Assembly (NCBI RefSeq): GCF_040144835.1
Contig: NZ_CP151632.1
Coordinates: forward strand, 4,030,001 to 4,094,000
Source: Microbacterium sp. LWS13-1.2
GTDB lineage: Bacteria; Actinomycetota; Actinomycetes; Actinomycetales; Microbacteriaceae
Direction of reading: 5' to 3'
Length of the DNA stretch: 64,000 nucleotides
Part shown: positions 46,733-57,306 of the stretch, piece after piece
How the letters are laid out: every line of letters starts with the position of its first letter
How positions within the stretch are numbered: the first letter of the stretch is position 1
Notes under the pieces: model-generated
What the model was told of the DNA's origin: nothing
What the model saw: only the letters and a program-made list of their open reading frames with translations
Database searches by the model: none
Translations under genes and position numbers: made by a program

Positions 46733-47631
46733 GAGGGCGCTCCGATCGGGTCGGGCGCGGTGTCGGCCTCGGAGGCGGCGTCGGGCACCGCCTCGGCATC
46801 ATCGGCGTCGACATCGGCTGCGAGGTCCGTGCCGGGGTGCGTCTCGACAGCGCCGGCGGCTGCGACCGTGGTGGCGGCATCCGTCCCGTCGTCGATGTTC
46901 GCGGCGAGGCCCGACGCGTCCGCGGCGGCGGCGTTCGCCGGCAGGTCGAGCTGGAAGGAGGTGAGCACCCCGGCGTCCAGACGGTAGTGGCGACGGGCGC
47001 GGGCGGCGACGTTCAGGTCGTGGGTGATGGTGACCAGTGCCGCGTCGGCCTCGGAGGCGATCTCGTCGAGGAGCGCCATGACCGACGACCCCGTCTCGAC
47101 GTCGAGCGCGCCCGTGGGCTCGTCGGCCAGGATGAGCGCGGGGCGGCGCACGAGCGCGCGTGCGATGGCCACGCGCTGCTGCTCGCCGCCGGAGAGCTGC
47201 TCGGGGGTGGACTCGATGCGGTGGCCGAGGCCGACGCGCTCGAGCATGCGGGTAGCGGCGGCGCGGCGCGTCCAGAACTCCCGACCGCGCGCGTAGCCGA
47301 GCGGCATCATCACGTTCTCGAGGGCGGTCCGTCCGGCGAGCAGATTGAACTGCTGGAACACGAAGCCGACGTTGCGCCCACGGAGCCGGTCGAGCCGCGC
47401 CTTGCGCATGCGCCGCACCGGCTCGCCGCGGAAGGCGACGCTGCCCTCCGAAGGCGCGTCGAGCATTCCCATCAGGTTGAGGAGCGTCGACTTGCCCGAG
47501 CCGCTGCGTCCGACGATGGCGACGTGATCGCCGGCCCCGATCTCGAGGTCGATGCCGCGCAGGATGTCGAGCCGGGTGTCGTCGGGGAGCAGCACGTGCT
47601 TCGCGACCCCTTCGAGCCGGACGAGGCTCAC
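46729..47631 (-). CDS. ABC transporter ATP-binding protein with long C-terminal tail
   Basis: A 300-residue ATPase. The first 225 residues are a MacB-type domain: Walker A GRSGSGKST, signature LSGGEQQRVAIARA, Walker B LILADEPTGALDVE, His switch VTITHD. The extra 75 residues are rich in Ala, Asp and Glu and look disordered, an unusual addition for this family. GTG at 47631 is fixed by a 4-base GTGA overlap with the adaptor. Partner of the 403-residue permease. Confidence 0.9.
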   Translation of the reverse strand: MSLVRLEGVAKHVLLPDDTRLDILRGIDLEIGAGDHVAIVGRSGSGKSTLLNLMGMLDAPSEGSVAFRGEPVRRMRKARLDRLRGRNVGFVFQQFNLLAGRTALENVMMPLGYARGREFWTRRAAATRMLERVGLGHRIESTPEQLSGGEQQRVAIARALVRRPALILADEPTGALDVETGSSVMALLDEIASEADAALVTITHDLNVAARARRHYRLDAGVLTSFQLDLPANAAAADASGLAANIDDGTDAATTVAAAGAVETHPGTDLAADVDADDAEAVPDAASEADTAPDPIGAPS

Positions 47632-48557
47632 CAGTTCCACCCCTGCGGCTCGCAGTACTCGCCGCCCATGCCGTCGTCGTAGCAGACCGGCTCGTCGTCG
47701 GCGGCGACGCCGGGGACATACTGACGCACCTGCTCGCCCTCCTCGAGACCCGTCGTCACCTCGACGATCGTGCCGTCGCTGACCCCCAGCGCGACATCCC
47801 GCTCCTCGAGCTCGCCGGTGCCGGCATCCACCCACACGACGCCCGTGCCGGCGCCGCCCTTGACGGCGGTCGTGGGCACGACGAGCACCTCCGACACCGT
47901 GCCGAGGTCGATGTCGAGCTGGGCCTGCAGTCCCGCGAACACGGTCTGGTCGGCCGGCACCGCGCAGGTGACCGTCGTCGTGCCGTCCTCGGCGACCTCG
48001 ACCTTCAGCCCCGTGCACGTGAACGGCGCGGGGCCGCCCTGGATCGTCACCGCTCCCTCGGCGGGCGCGCCCTGCAGGCGGTACAGCTGCACCGGTTCGA
48101 CCGTGGCCTGCACGTGGTAGCGCGCCGGGGTCAGCGTCGCCAGCTCGCCGCCGATCGACGCGGGCTGGCCCTTCACCACGGCGAGCTCAGTGACCTCACC
48201 GGCCTCGGGGGCGACGACGTCGATGCTCTTGACAGGGTCGGCCTGCTTGATCGTGAAGAGCTTCTGCCCCGCCGCCACGGACTGGCCCTCGCCGACGTGC
48301 ACGGCGGTGACGGTGCCGTCCACCTCGGAGCGGACGGCGTAGGCGGTGTCGCGCGCGATCGTGCCCGGCAGGCTCAGCGCGTTCGCGACCTCGCCGCGCT
48401 CCACCGCCACGACGGGATCGGCGATCTGCGCGGACGGCTCGACAGCGGCTGCCGGCGCGGTGTCGGGGAAGAACGCGATCTTGACCAGCGCGGCCGCCGC
48501 CGCACCGAGGATGACCACCATCAGGATCGGGAAGACCCACCGCCGCCAGACAACCAT
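47628..48557 (-). CDS. MacA/HlyD-like efflux adaptor protein
   Basis: A 309-residue protein with an N-terminal membrane helix (about 8-28) and the lipoyl/barrel-sandwich core of periplasmic adaptor proteins (SLPGTIARDTAYAVRSEVDGTV, GEGQSVAAGQ, then APEAGEVTELAV and the membrane-proximal region with IVEVTTGLEEGEQV). A C-terminal Cys pair (CYDDGMGGEYC) may form a disulphide outside. ATG at 48557 (MVVWRRW) is chosen because GGAGAGG lies 5 bases before it; an ATG 15 bases upstream and longer frames have no such site. First gene of the PadR-associated exporter operon. Confidence 0.88.
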   Translation of the reverse strand: MVVWRRWVFPILMVVILGAAAAALVKIAFFPDTAPAAAVEPSAQIADPVVAVERGEVANALSLPGTIARDTAYAVRSEVDGTVTAVHVGEGQSVAAGQKLFTIKQADPVKSIDVVAPEAGEVTELAVVKGQPASIGGELATLTPARYHVQATVEPVQLYRLQGAPAEGAVTIQGGPAPFTCTGLKVEVAEDGTTTVTCAVPADQTVFAGLQAQLDIDLGTVSEVLVVPTTAVKGGAGTGVVWVDAGTGELEERDVALGVSDGTIVEVTTGLEEGEQVRQYVPGVAADDEPVCYDDGMGGEYCEPQGWNW

Positions 48558-48576
48558 TCCGCACCTCTCCATCGGG

Positions 48577-48626
48577 CATACCGAGTATGTAGTCACCGAG
48601 TATATGCATACCCGGAATGCAACCAA
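48577..48626 (-). promoter_or_regulatory. exporter operon promoter with likely PadR operator
   Basis: On the minus strand TTGGTT (48626-48621), 16 bases and TATACT (48604-48599) form a good promoter. Downstream CATACCGAGTATG (48577-48589) is a 5-3-5 palindrome and ACCGAGTAT occurs twice, 15 bases apart (48580-48588 and 48595-48603), the second overlapping the -10. Repeats of the ATAC...GTAT type fit PadR binding. Confidence 0.6.
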
Positions 48627-48787
48627 CGGATGCCGCGACCGGCGCGTCGCGAGTGGGTGCGCTTCCACACCCAGCGCACACCAAGGTCACGGGTGGATAA
48701 CATAGGCAGGTATGCCTGGGGCCATGCGCCCGGGCGGCACCGGCGGCGTCGCAGCCGCACCCGAAAGCCTGAAGATGGAGACACTCC

Positions 48788-51625
<2,838 letters not shown>

Positions 51626-51629
51626 GGGA

Positions 51630-51670
51630 GGATGCCTCGGCACGGCGTACGACGTCGAGCCGAGGCATCC
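51630..51670 (+). terminator. secA terminator hairpin
   Basis: GGATGCCTCGGC pairs with GCCGAGGCATCC over a 17-base loop, directly after the stop codon. Confidence 0.7.
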
Positions 51671-51738
51671 CATCTCCACGACCGGCCTCGTCGACGTCGC
51701 CGGCGCTTCGACGCCGGCTCGCGGCATCCACGCCTCCA

Positions 51739-51807
51739 GATCAGGTGATTTCGCGGAGGTAGGACGATTTCGCGCAGATCGTCCTACGCCGGTGAGATCA
51801 CCTGATC
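51739..51807. repeat. GATCAGGTGATTTCGC palindromic element, copy 2
   Basis: It begins with the same 28 bases as the 41137 copy and ends GAGATCACCTGATC, so the outer arms pair. The inner part differs from copy 1 but again pairs (GTAGGACGAT/ATCGTCCTAC). It lies between the secA hairpin and the aminotransferase. Confidence 0.9.
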
Positions 51808-51864
51808 TCGCGACCGCCTGGGTCGCGAGCCACGGGGCGTCCATTGGCCCTCGCCGGCCGCGGA

Positions 51865-51870
51865 TATCCT
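51865..51870 (+). promoter_or_regulatory. -10 element for leaderless aminotransferase
   Basis: TATCCT is 6 bases before the ATG at 51877, which supports that start over in-frame codons further upstream. Confidence 0.5.
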
Positions 51871-51876
51871 GATGCG

Positions 51877-53103
51877 ATGAGTCCCCTCCGTACCCTCGAC
51901 CAGTCGAGCAAGCTCCAGAACGTTCTCTACGAGATCCGCGGGCAGGCACTGGCCGAGGCAGACCGGCTGGAGGACGAGGGTTACACGATCCTCAAGCTGA
52001 ACACCGGCAACCCGGCGGTGTTCGGCTTCGAGGCGCCGTTCCAGATCGTCCGCGACATGATCGAGGCGGTCCCGCACGCGCACGGCTACAGCGACAGCAA
52101 GGGCATCATGTCAGCGCGGCGCGCCGTGGTGTCGCGGTACGAGCAGGTGCCCGGGTTCCCGCAGTTCGACCCCGACGACGTCTACCTCGGCAACGGCGTC
52201 TCGGAGCTCATCACGATGACGATGCAGGCGCTGCTCGACGAGGGCGACGAGGTCCTCATCCCGGCGCCGGACTACCCGCTGTGGACCGCGATGACGAGTC
52301 TCGCCGGCGGCACGCCCGTGCACTACCGCTGCGACCCCGACGACGACTGGCAGCCGGATCTCGAAGACATCCGCGCGAAGGTGACGCCGCGCACCAAGGC
52401 GATCGTCGTGATCAACCCCAACAACCCGACAGGGGCGGTGTACACCCGCGAGGTGCTCGAGGGCATCATCGAGATCGCGCGCGAGAACTCGCTGCTGCTG
52501 CTGTCCGACGAGATCTACGACCGCATCCTCTTCGACGACGCCCAGCACATCCCCCTCGCGACACTCGCGCCCGACCTGCTGTGCCTCACCTTCAACGGCC
52601 TGTCCAAGACCTATCGGGTCGCGGGCTACCGGTCCGGCTGGCTCGTGATCACGGGGCCCAAGCGCCACGCCGCAGGCTTCCTCGAGGGCATCCAGCTGCT
52701 CGCCTCGACGCGGCTGTGCCCCAACGTCCCCGCGCAGCACGCGGTGCAGGCGGCGCTGTCAGGGGTGCAGTCGATCGACGCGCTCATCGCCCCCGAGGGC
52801 CGGCTCCACGAGCAGCGGGACGCCGCGTGGGAGGGTCTCGAGCGCATCCCCGGCGTCACGTGCTCCAAGCCGAAGGGCGCTCTCTACGCGTTCCCGCGAC
52901 TCGACCCGAACGTGCACGAGATCCGCGACGACGCCAAGCTCGTCTACGACTTTCTCGTCGCCGAGCACGTGCTGCTCGTCCAGGGGACGGGCTTCAACTG
53001 GCCGACTCCCGATCACCTGCGCATCGTGACGCTGCCGGAGGCCCGCGTGCTGTCGGAGGCGATCGAGCGCCTCGGCAACTTCCTGTCGTCGTACAGGCAG
53101 TGA
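51877..53103 (+). CDS. alaT: PLP-dependent aminotransferase, AlaT type
   Basis: A 408-residue class I/II aminotransferase. The N-terminus SSKLQNVLYEIRGQAL and LNTGNPAVFGF match alanine-valine/AlaT enzymes; PLP contacts appear as NPNNPTGAVY, SDEIYDRI and the Schiff-base lysine in NGLSKTYRVAGYRSGW. It probably converts pyruvate plus glutamate to alanine plus 2-oxoglutarate. The start at 51877 is supported by the leaderless TATCCT signal. It follows the secA hairpin and a repeat element, so it forms its own transcription unit. Confidence 0.92.
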   Translation: MSPLRTLDQSSKLQNVLYEIRGQALAEADRLEDEGYTILKLNTGNPAVFGFEAPFQIVRDMIEAVPHAHGYSDSKGIMSARRAVVSRYEQVPGFPQFDPDDVYLGNGVSELITMTMQALLDEGDEVLIPAPDYPLWTAMTSLAGGTPVHYRCDPDDDWQPDLEDIRAKVTPRTKAIVVINPNNPTGAVYTREVLEGIIEIARENSLLLLSDEIYDRILFDDAQHIPLATLAPDLLCLTFNGLSKTYRVAGYRSGWLVITGPKRHAAGFLEGIQLLASTRLCPNVPAQHAVQAALSGVQSIDALIAPEGRLHEQRDAAWEGLERIPGVTCSKPKGALYAFPRLDPNVHEIRDDAKLVYDFLVAEHVLLVQGTGFNWPTPDHLRIVTLPEARVLSEAIERLGNFLSSYRQ

Positions 53104-53165
53104 GGCGTAGGGTGCCGCCGGCGGCGGCATCCGTCAAGACCCTCGCCGGCGGACAGCGCGCGACG

Positions 53166-53171
53166 TAGCGT
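53166..53171 (+). promoter_or_regulatory. -10 element for leaderless hypothetical gene
   Basis: TAGCGT is 6 bases before the ATG at 53178. Confidence 0.5.
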
Positions 53172-53177
53172 CGCGAC

Positions 53178-53534
53178 ATGGCCATCGAACTGAACCAGCC
53201 GGCGCTGCGCCACGCGCGAGCGCTCATCCGGGACGGCAAGGTCGTGCGCGATGAGCGCGACGACTGGTCGGAAGCGGCACCCACAGCTGATGAGGAGAAT
53301 TCGTTCATCGAGCGAGAAGGATGGACCGAGTACTCCCACTGGCATCTCGGCATCGACCGGCGGGAGAACGCGGAGACGAAGCAGGCGTACTCGTTCCCGT
53401 TCGGTGACTTCACGCGCGTGCACCGCTCAGGGGTGATCTCTGCGGAGAGCCGGGCCGGCCAGTACGACCACTACGAGATCCGCGACGCACTGCGGACGCT
53501 CCTCGACCTCATCGACAAGGACGACAAGGACTGA
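53178..53534 (+). CDS. conserved hypothetical protein
   Basis: A 118-residue soluble protein without signal peptide or membrane helix. Features are ALRHARALIRDGKVV near the N-terminus, an acidic region EEREGW-like segment, the central HWHLGIDRRENAETKQAYSF and a helical acidic end (LLDLIDKDDKD). Proteins of this look occur widely in actinobacteria and cyanobacteria without assigned role. The leaderless pattern TAGCGT plus 6 bases supports the start. I cannot assign a function. Confidence 0.8.
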   Translation: MAIELNQPALRHARALIRDGKVVRDERDDWSEAAPTADEENSFIEREGWTEYSHWHLGIDRRENAETKQAYSFPFGDFTRVHRSGVISAESRAGQYDHYEIRDALRTLLDLIDKDDKD

Positions 53535-53608
53535 CGGGGCCGGCCGCATCGTCGGGACCGGCTCCGTCGTCGGGTGCGCCCCGGGTCGGGGCGCGGCTCA
53601 GGGGTGCA

Positions 53609-54046
53609 CTAGAGGAGGGCGAGGGAGGTGGCGCGCCAGCGCCCGTCCATACCCTCGATCCTCACGGCGAGCGCGCGCGTACGCGCGGGACCGCGGACCA
53701 CGACGACCGCTTCGACGATGCCGTCGGCGGGCGAGGACTCGTGCACGGACAGGATCGTGTGCACCGGCCGCTTCGCCGCGACACCGCGTGCGCTGCGCGC
53801 ACGCGTCGCGAGGTTCGCGCGCGTGACGAGCTTGCGGTAGGCGTCTTCGGTGAGCCAGCGGGCCAGCTGATCGACCTCGCGGACTCCGGCGAAGACCTCG
53901 AGCACGCCGAGCGTGAGGTTGCGCAGGAAGGGTTCCGGAAGGGGGAGGGCGGTGGAAGGCGTCCGCTGCGGCGCGAAGAACTCTGCGAGCTGCGTGCTGC
54001 GGAACGCGTGTGGTGCGCGGGCGGTGCCCGCGGGCGTCGTTGCCAT
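53609..54046 (-). CDS. Rv3235-like protein
   Basis: A 145-residue protein that fits the Rv3235 family of Actinobacteria: the core LTLGVLEVFAGVREVDQLARWLTEDAYRKL is the conserved helix pair, followed by a beta-rich end with GIVEAVVVVRGPARTRALAVRIEGMDGRWRATSLALL. The function is unknown; it lies near secA, as in M. tuberculosis. ATG at 54046 is preceded by a doubled 21-base segment; no leaderless pattern is seen, and the nearest purine-rich site is weak. Confidence 0.82.
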   Translation of the reverse strand: MATTPAGTARAPHAFRSTQLAEFFAPQRTPSTALPLPEPFLRNLTLGVLEVFAGVREVDQLARWLTEDAYRKLVTRANLATRARSARGVAAKRPVHTILSVHESSPADGIVEAVVVVRGPARTRALAVRIEGMDGRWRATSLALL

Positions 54047-54055
54047 GGGTGCCTA

Positions 54056-54097
54056 TCTCGACAGGGGGATGTCTTCTCTCGACAGGGGGATGTCTTC
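54056..54097. repeat. perfect 21-bp tandem duplication upstream of Rv3235-like gene
   Basis: TCTCGACAGGGGGATGTCTT plus one C is repeated exactly twice (54056-54076 and 54077-54097), just 10 bases before the start codon on the minus strand. The 21-base period places both units on the same DNA face. Confidence 0.95.
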
Positions 54098-54184
54098 CGG
54101 ACAGTAGAACACACGGCGAACTCACAGGAAAAATCGAGCGGCTCCACCTGTGGATAACTCGGGGCCCGATCGCCTGACGTGTCC

Positions 54185-54190
54185 TACTCT
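54185..54190 (+). promoter_or_regulatory. -10 element for leaderless hypothetical gene
   Basis: TACTCT is 6 bases before the GTG at 54197. Confidence 0.55.
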
Positions 54191-54196
54191 CACTGA

Positions 54197-54805
54197 GTGC
54201 GCTGGGACCGCTTCTTCGACGATCTCGAGGATCAGCTCGCCTCCGAATGGGAGGCGGAACGGGCCGCGCTCGACACCGAGGCCGAGCGACTACGGCTGTC
54301 GCGGGTGCAGCTGACGGAGCGACTGACGCTGCTGACGGCGCGCGATCCTGGCGTACCGGTGGTCGCATCGTTCGACCTCGCCGACGGCACCAGCGTGCGC
54401 GCGAGTGTCACCGGTGTGGGTGCGGACTGGGTCTCGCTCGCGCTCGCCGAGGGCCCGGTCGGTGCGGTGATCGTGCCGTTCGCGGCGATCTCCTCGATCG
54501 GGATGCCGCATGCCGACCTGCTGCGCACCGCCCGCCCTGCGCCCCCACGGTCGCCGCTCGCCGACCGCCTGACCTTCGGGTTCGTGCTGCGCGACCTCGT
54601 GCGGCGCCGGGCCGGCGTCGCGCTGCACCTCGTGTCGGGACGCGTGCTCACCGGCACGATCGACCGCGCGGGCGCGGATCATCTGGACCTCGCGCTGCAT
54701 GAGCCCGGCGCGCCACGGCGCACCGACGCCGTCGCGGGCTACCGTCTGGTGCCGTTCGTCGCGATCGCGTGGCTGCGGGCGGACGAGGCGCCGGCGCTGC
54801 CCTGA
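54197..54805 (+). CDS. conserved hypothetical protein with two Sm-like beta units
   Basis: A 202-residue protein. A helical N-terminus (ASEWEAERAALDTEAERLRLSRVQLTERL) is followed by two similar beta-rich units: SFDLADGTSVRASVTGVGADWVSLAL... and LVSGRVLTGTIDRAGADHLDLAL, each ending in a VPFxAI strand (VPFAAI and VPFVAI), reminiscent of Sm-fold barrels. No signal peptide or membrane segment. Found in Micrococcales relatives near secA-type genes; function unknown. GTG at 54197 is supported by TACTCT 6 bases upstream. Confidence 0.75.
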   Translation: MRWDRFFDDLEDQLASEWEAERAALDTEAERLRLSRVQLTERLTLLTARDPGVPVVASFDLADGTSVRASVTGVGADWVSLALAEGPVGAVIVPFAAISSIGMPHADLLRTARPAPPRSPLADRLTFGFVLRDLVRRRAGVALHLVSGRVLTGTIDRAGADHLDLALHEPGAPRRTDAVAGYRLVPFVAIAWLRADEAPALP

Positions 54806-54838
54806 GCCCGCCAGACCGTCGACGGCGTCTACCGACGG

Positions 54839-54856
54839 GCGGGCCGTCCGGCCCGC
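54839..54856. terminator. hairpin between convergent genes
   Basis: GCGGGCC, a four-base loop and GGCCCGC lie between the hypothetical and the BldC-like gene. There is no T-run. Confidence 0.5.
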
Positions 54857-54956
54857 GTCTGCGGCGCCGCGCTCGGCTGGCCCCGCGCCCCGCCGCCCGT
54901 GTCTGCGGCCCCGCGCCGGAGGGCCGGGTCGATGGTCTGTGCCGGTCTCCGCGTGC

Positions 54957-55238
54957 TCAGTCCGGTCGGCGGACGATGCCGCTGCCCCACAGTTCGGGGA
55001 AGCTCGCCGTCTGCGACTGGCGCCACAGCGCCATTCGCCGTGCCTCCTCGGCCTGGTCGTCGAGGTACTCGTCGATGCTCGCCGCATCCACGCGCCAGCG
55101 CGCGGGGGACCCGACCCGAAGACCGCGGAGCCGTCCTTCGTGCACGAGTGCCATGACCTCGTCGACGGAGACGCCGAGCACCTCGCCCACCTGGGCAGGG
55201 GCGAGCAGACGCACGTTCGACGTCGGGTCATCGGACAT
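54957..55238 (-). CDS. excisionase/BldC-like helix-turn-helix protein
   Basis: A 93-residue protein with a MerR/excisionase-type winged helix at about 10-60 (LLAPAQVGEVLGVSVDEVMALVHEGRLRGLRVGSPARWRVDAASIDEYL), the fold of BldC and phage excisionases. A charged helical tail and a Trp-containing end follow. In this chromosomal context without any integrase it is more likely a BldC-type regulator than an excisionase. ATG at 55238 is supported by CATAAT 6 bases upstream. Confidence 0.88.
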   Translation of the reverse strand: MSDDPTSNVRLLAPAQVGEVLGVSVDEVMALVHEGRLRGLRVGSPARWRVDAASIDEYLDDQAEEARRMALWRQSQTASFPELWGSGIVRRPD

Positions 55239-55244
55239 GCCCCC

Positions 55245-55250
55245 ATTATG
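55245..55250 (-). promoter_or_regulatory. -10 element for leaderless BldC-like gene
   Basis: On the minus strand CATAAT is followed by 6 bases and the ATG at 55238. Confidence 0.55.
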
Positions 55251-55337
55251 GACCCGCCTCCGGAGTACGGGCAGGGGCCCGGAGGGGCTGTGGATAACGC
55301 CCGACGCCGACGCGCCGAGTCGGCGACGATGGGTGCC

Positions 55338-55970
55338 ATGACGGCCCACAGCGACCCTGTCCGCACCCCCCGACGAGCCTTCTGGGGCGACGCGCGCTTC
55401 TTCCTCGGTGTGCTGCTCGTGGCGGCATCCGTCGTCGGCGTCTGGTTGGTCGTCTCGGCCGCACGGCAGACCGTGCCGGCGTACGCGGCAGCGCACACGA
55501 TCGTGCCGGGCGAGACGATCGGCACCGGCGACCTCAAGGTCGTCGACGTCGCGCTCGGGTCGTTGGCGGGCACCTACCTCACCGCCGACGACCTCGATGA
55601 GACTCAGGTCGCGACCCGCACGATCGAGGCGGGCGAACTCGTGCCCGTGGCCTCCGTGGGCGACCCGGCCGCCGCCCGCACCACCAGCGTCGTCGTCCGC
55701 AGCGCCGTCCACGTTCCGGGCTCGGTCGAGGCGGGCACCGTCGTCGAACTGTGGTCCGCACCGCTCCTGGAGCAGGGTGCGTACGACGAGCCGCGCATCC
55801 TCGTCGCCGACGCCACCGTCGTCTCGGTCATGCGCGACGACTCGATGATCGGCGGCGGCGCCGCTGCGCTCGAGATCGTCATCCCACGCGCCGATGTCGC
55901 GGCGACGCTGGCAGCGATGGCCGACGAGTCCGCACTCTCCATCGTGCCGACGACGGGCGCCGGCTCGTGA
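55338..55970 (+). CDS. SAF-domain protein, CpaB-like
   Basis: A 210-residue protein with an N-terminal membrane helix (about 20-42) and a SAF domain (about 48-115; AHTIVPGETIGTGDLKVVDVALG is characteristic), followed by a beta-rich domain. The layout matches the RcpC/CpaB family of type IVb pilus assembly factors, but no pilin, CpaF or TadB/C gene is in the window. It overlaps the CpaE-like gene by 4 bases. An ATG 9 bases upstream is a possible alternative start. Confidence 0.85.
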   Translation: MTAHSDPVRTPRRAFWGDARFFLGVLLVAASVVGVWLVVSAARQTVPAYAAAHTIVPGETIGTGDLKVVDVALGSLAGTYLTADDLDETQVATRTIEAGELVPVASVGDPAAARTTSVVVRSAVHVPGSVEAGTVVELWSAPLLEQGAYDEPRILVADATVVSVMRDDSMIGGGAAALEIVIPRADVAATLAAMADESALSIVPTTGAGS

Positions 55971-57283
55971 GGGTCGTGGTGGCCGTCGACGACGCCGTGC
56001 TCCTCGTCGAGGGACTGCGTCGCGAGGGGATCGACGTCATCGCCGAGGTCGCGGCCGCGGCTCCCGCGCTCGCCGCGGCAGATGGGATGCTGGGCGACGA
56101 CGGCGAGGCGCTGCTGCGGGCGCTCGCCGACGCCGACGCCCTGGTCGTCTCGGTGTCGCGCGCCACGATGTCGCCCACCGTGGTCGCGCTGTGCGACCGG
56201 GCGGGGACGCGTGTCGTACCGCTCGTCGAGGACGCTGCGGGGGAGCGCGTGGCCGCGGCGTGCGGGCTGGAGGCGCCGCTGAACCGGCACACCGAACCGT
56301 GGAGCATCGCCGAGGCGCTCTCGATCGGTCCCACGACTGCGGCTGCGCCGCCGCGGGAATCACGCTCGCAGCCGAGAGTGATCGCTGTCTGGGGTCCGTC
56401 CGGGGCGCCCGGACGCTCCACCGTCGCGACCGAGCTGGCTGTCGAGCTCGCGCGCGGCGGCCGCCACGTGGGACTCGTCGACGCCGACACGCACGCGCCG
56501 TCCCTCGCTCTCACACTCGGCCTCGCCGATGAGGGGCCGGGCTTCGCCGCGGCCTGCCGGCAGGCCGAGCTCGGCGGTCTCGACGTCCGCGAACTCACCC
56601 GCATCGCGGTGCCGCTCGGCCGCACCGGCGTCGACGTGCTCACCGGCATCAACCGCCCGTCGCGCTGGCCCGAGCTGAGCGACCGGCGGGTCGCCGCCGC
56701 GCTCGCCGCCTGCCGTGAATGGGCCGACTACACCGTCGTCGACGTGGCGTCCTCGCTCGAGCGCGACGAGGAGATCGTGAGCGACCTCGACGGTCCGCGG
56801 CGCAACGCCGCCACCCTCGCCGCCCTGCGAAGCGCCGATCTGGTCGTGGCCGTGGTCTCCGCCGACCCCGTCGGCATCGCCCGGTTCCTCCGCGGGCACG
56901 CCGACCTGCGCGCGACCATCGGGGCGACGCCGGTGGCGGTCGTGGCGAACCGGCTGCGGCCCGGCACCCTGGGCATCGATGCCCGTGGGCAGGTGCGACG
57001 CACGCTCGACCGGTTCGGCGGCGTCGAGGACGTGTGGTTCCTCCCGCAGGATCCGAGATCGACGGATGCCGCGATCCTCGCGTCGCTTCCCATCGCAGAG
57101 GTCGCGCCGCGCTCTCCGCTCACCCTCGCGCTGCGACGATTCGTCGGTGAGGCCGTCGTGCCCGCACCGGAGCCGCAGCGCCCGGCCACCGGCCGACGTC
57201 GTGGCGCCGGGACGGGTCGCGGCCGCCGGGCCGCGCGAGCGGGTGCCGACGAGGCCGCCACGGTCGGTGCGCCGGTCGCCTGA
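55967..57283 (+). CDS. CpaE-like ParA/MinD-family ATPase with variant P-loop
   Basis: A 438-residue protein: an N-terminal receiver-like region (about 1-125) and a MinD/ParA-type domain (about 135-385). The Walker A equivalent reads WGPSGAPGRSTVATELA, where the usual GKT/S lysine is replaced by arginine and the N-terminal signature lysine is absent; the switch I region DADTHAPSLAL and the later VDVASSLERDEE are otherwise typical. A low-complexity Arg/Ala tail ends the protein. This GAPGR-type loop is, to my knowledge, seen in related actinobacterial CpaE-like proteins. ATP binding may be altered. Start GTG at 55967 overlaps the SAF gene stop by 4 bases. Confidence 0.87.
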   Translation: MRVVVAVDDAVLLVEGLRREGIDVIAEVAAAAPALAAADGMLGDDGEALLRALADADALVVSVSRATMSPTVVALCDRAGTRVVPLVEDAAGERVAAACGLEAPLNRHTEPWSIAEALSIGPTTAAAPPRESRSQPRVIAVWGPSGAPGRSTVATELAVELARGGRHVGLVDADTHAPSLALTLGLADEGPGFAAACRQAELGGLDVRELTRIAVPLGRTGVDVLTGINRPSRWPELSDRRVAAALAACREWADYTVVDVASSLERDEEIVSDLDGPRRNAATLAALRSADLVVAVVSADPVGIARFLRGHADLRATIGATPVAVVANRLRPGTLGIDARGQVRRTLDRFGGVEDVWFLPQDPRSTDAAILASLPIAEVAPRSPLTLALRRFVGEAVVPAPEPQRPATGRRRGAGTGRGRRAARAGADEAATVGAPVA

Positions 57284-57294
57284 GTTCAGCGCCT

Positions 57295-57300
57295 TAGGCT
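57295..57300 (+). promoter_or_regulatory. -10 element for leaderless pdtaS
   Basis: TAGGCT is 6 bases before the GTG at 57307. Confidence 0.55.
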
Positions 57301-57306
57301 AGACGG

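Noticed and set aside
48704..48717. AGGCA-N4-TGCCT inverted repeat before secA
   Set aside because: Too short (5 bp) to distinguish from chance.
54957..55238. Phage excisionase
   Set aside because: No integrase, attachment site or phage gene nearby; BldC-type regulator is more likely.
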